Positions 6,601 through 6,843 of a stretch of DNA of 6,843 nucleotides are shown piece after piece. Every line of letters begins with the position of its first letter. The stretch's first letter is position 1. A model generated the notes under the pieces. The model was not told the origin of the DNA, did not search any database, and saw only the letters and a list, made by a program, of their open reading frames with translations. Both the position numbers and the translations under genes were made by a program. Origin of the DNA: Candidatus Hydrogenedentota bacterium (GTDB lineage: Bacteria; UBA8481; J006); assembly GCA_003697085.1 (NCBI GenBank), contig RFFU01000122.1:1-6843 (forward strand), written 5' to 3'.

Positions 6601-6843
6601 CACGTACTTGTATTGATACTCCCCCGGCGCCAAATCCACCACCGCTTCCCAGACCCCGTCTCCGTCCGCGTCGCTCATCGGCGTCGCGTTCATATCCCAG
6701 TTGTTGAAACTTCCCGCCACCGAGATGCTTCGCGCTCCCGCAGGCGCTCGAAACCGAAAGAGATACCCGCCGCTCGTTCGTCCTCCTCCCGCGGCCGCCC
6801 CCGCGGCTCCCGCCGCCGAAGCCGACGCCGCGCTCGTGGAAGC
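3622..6843 (-). CDS. Neopullulanase/cyclomaltodextrinase-like GH13 enzyme with four N-terminal glycogen-binding modules (5' end missing)
   Basis: A GH13 hydrolase acting on alpha-1,4 glucans, probably exported. The frame is open to the right edge and ends in TAG; 1073 residues are visible and no start is in the window. In visible numbering: linker 1-26; AMPK-type glycogen-binding modules at 27-110, 141-224, 248-331 and 374-458, separated by Ala/Gly/Ser-rich linkers (the last Pro/Arg-rich); CBM34-like beta domain about 465-580; GH13 barrel about 592-985; C-terminal beta domain to the end. Catalytic motifs: region I DGVFNH (Asp714-His719), nucleophile Asp807 in GWRLD (4423-4425), acid/base Glu836 in VGEVW (4336-4338), transition-state Asp903 in SSHDTKRF (4135-4137). 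The segments NPIFQAPSSAKYD, PWLRGDEFDATMNY, YYGDEVGVEGENDPDCR and the CBM34-like domain match the GH13_20 neopullulanase/maltogenic-amylase group. The fifth conserved region reads QLPSWN rather than MPKLN, so subfamily and product pattern are uncertain. The module array is unusual, since this group normally has only one N-terminal domain. It likely shares a transcript with the pullulanase downstream. Confidence 0.93.
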   Translation of the reverse strand, partial: ASTSAASASAAGAAGAAAGGGRTSGGYLFRFRAPAGARSISVAGSFNNWDMNATPMSDADGDGVWEAVVDLAPGEYQYKYVVNGTDWVVDPDNPAKADDGYGGQNSVAKVTAGGAARARASASAAGTAGAAAGGGRTSGGYLFRFRAPAGARSVSVAGSFNNWDVSATPMKDPDGDGIWEVMLPLSPGEYQYKYVVNGTDWLLDPDNPLKADDGYGGQNSVAKVGGGGAASASVSSGGSGGSAGGSGYLFRFRAPAGARSVSVAGSFNNWDKNANPMSDPDGDGVWEVRIPLAPGLYHYKFVINGKDWVVDPENANTADDGFGGKNSVLNISSAGNERTPGTVAGVGAQPVEARASPPRSGTPPRRDLWAERGPIRFSYRPGKPVKTVVVAGAFNDWSKTATPMKDDDGDGVWTAELELAPGKYPYKFVVDGNEWIPDPTAAVKEADGYGGVNSVLIVPGDEPTKEITAHRGDGVVAGAAIAHDRTAIYVTREDTATITLTLRVADEDVEDVAVVPRTESRRIPLEPFTHDGRYEYWRGRIPFDSVATGYIFSVEDGGNTFLVDRGGLESDGDSPWYFVPKGVSIFETPRWIRGGVIYHIFPDRFANGDPGNDPKGDPRNPNGVRPWRYEPLTASPDGWNAKYGGDLAGVIEHLDYLDSLGVTVIKFNPIFQAPSSAKYDISDYTKIDPQFGDDEVFRNLITEAGQRGMRILLDGVFNHSGDQHPFFRDVVNNGPSSPYYDYYRILKWPFPARFEGSGPNAPANYYICWWGFGQLPSWNTANPKVRDYLFSAVEKWMKFGIGGWRLDAPHGAGHDFWKAFRIAMKRLRPDAYLVGEVWKMPEPWLRGDEFDATMNYELRQAIIDFFAEEKEDAESFAARAVSILMEFPPQVAPIEYNHISSHDTKRFRTLAGGSLERVRQAAVFQYTFPGIPVIYYGDEVGVEGENDPDCRRVMPWGDAAHWDSGLLENFRRLGRLRRTGRLPAPVRWDPIFARNRVLVALSSDGERSVVSVFNASDAAVPGLKIPVEGRIEDGRYRDLLGGGEVDVRKGVMVLSGLPPRFTAVYEKIGKAEE
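5470..5724 (-). other. Fourth glycogen-binding module (diverged copy)
   Basis: This codes for the module next to the CBM34-like domain, 85 residues long. It keeps the family core: VAGAFNDW, the acidic loop DDDGDGVW, PYKFVVDGNEW and the end motif DGYGGVNSV. It differs clearly from the three upstream copies, especially in its first 15 residues, and shares no long DNA identity with them. It is therefore an older member of the array or was acquired separately. The Trp, Lys, Trp and Asn that contact glucan in the AMPK beta glycogen-binding domain have counterparts here. Confidence 0.8.
5851..6843 (-). repeat. Tandem DNA repeats encoding glycogen-binding modules and linkers
   Basis: Three 252-base module units lie at 6514-6765, 6172-6423 and 5851-6102, with start-to-start spacing of 342 and 321 bases. 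Copies one and two match at 70 of 84 residues, and two and three at 60 of 84 (counted by hand). At the DNA level a 71-base block (6695-6765, 6353-6423, 6032-6102) is nearly the same in all three, with 4 mismatches between neighbours. The linker DNA at 6763-6829 matches 6421-6487 at 65 of 67 bases. A further 45-base block (6515-6559 and 6173-6217) has one mismatch. The linker at the right edge is a near copy of the next one, so another module may precede it outside the window. Confidence 0.9.

Noticed and set aside
6718-6720. GTG at 6720 as the start of the large GH13 gene
   Set aside because: The codon is the Val of SVAGSFNNWD in the middle of a module, and the frame stays open for 41 more codons that encode the first strand of that module and its linker.
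5851-6843. CRISPR-like or mobile-element repeats
   Set aside because: The repeats are long, in frame, and encode a continuous protein with known module motifs; there are no short spacers, terminal inverted repeats or transposase.

Overview
The window holds one end of a histidine-biosynthesis gene and most of a two-gene locus for breaking down starch or glycogen outside the cytoplasm. The DNA is GC-rich by eye (clearly above 50% G+C). The first glucan enzyme carries a Sec-type signal peptide, so the window comes from a bacterium that exports alpha-glucan hydrolases. Nothing in it fixes the taxon, and I do not name one.

Layout. (1) Bases 1-561, plus strand: the 3' part of hisH, the glutaminase subunit of imidazole glycerol phosphate synthase; its start lies left of the window. 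(2) Bases 562-611: a 50-base convergent gap with no terminator hairpin that I can see. (3) Bases 612-3467, minus strand: a complete secreted type I pullulanase (951 aa) with signal peptide, CBM41/PUD domain, E-set/CBM48 region, GH13 barrel, C-terminal beta domain and a C-terminal AMPK-type glycogen-binding module. (4) Bases 3468-3621: a purine-rich (minus strand) gap ending in a strong AGGAGG ribosome binding site. (5) Bases 3622-6843, minus strand: a large GH13 enzyme of the neopullulanase/cyclomaltodextrinase/maltogenic-amylase type. It is open through the right edge, so its start, its signal peptide and possibly more repeat domains are missing. Its visible N-terminal part is a chain of four AMPK-type glycogen-binding modules joined by Ala/Gly/Ser-rich linkers, followed by a CBM34-like domain and the catalytic barrel.

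How they work together. The multi-module neopullulanase-like enzyme and the pullulanase lie head to tail on one strand and are probably co-transcribed. By family knowledge the first cuts alpha-1,4 (and possibly alpha-1,6) bonds and the second debranches alpha-1,6 bonds. Both carry the same kind of glucan-binding module, one as an N-terminal array and the other as a single C-terminal copy. This suggests joint action on a large branched or insoluble glucan. No transporter, regulator or anchoring gene is visible. hisH is functionally unrelated and runs toward them.

The most striking sequence feature is the module array. Blocks of up to 135 bases recur at a 342-base period with only 6 mismatches, ending abruptly on both sides. 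This points to recent duplication or gene conversion and possibly a variable module count. I did not find evidence of a wholly new type of system.
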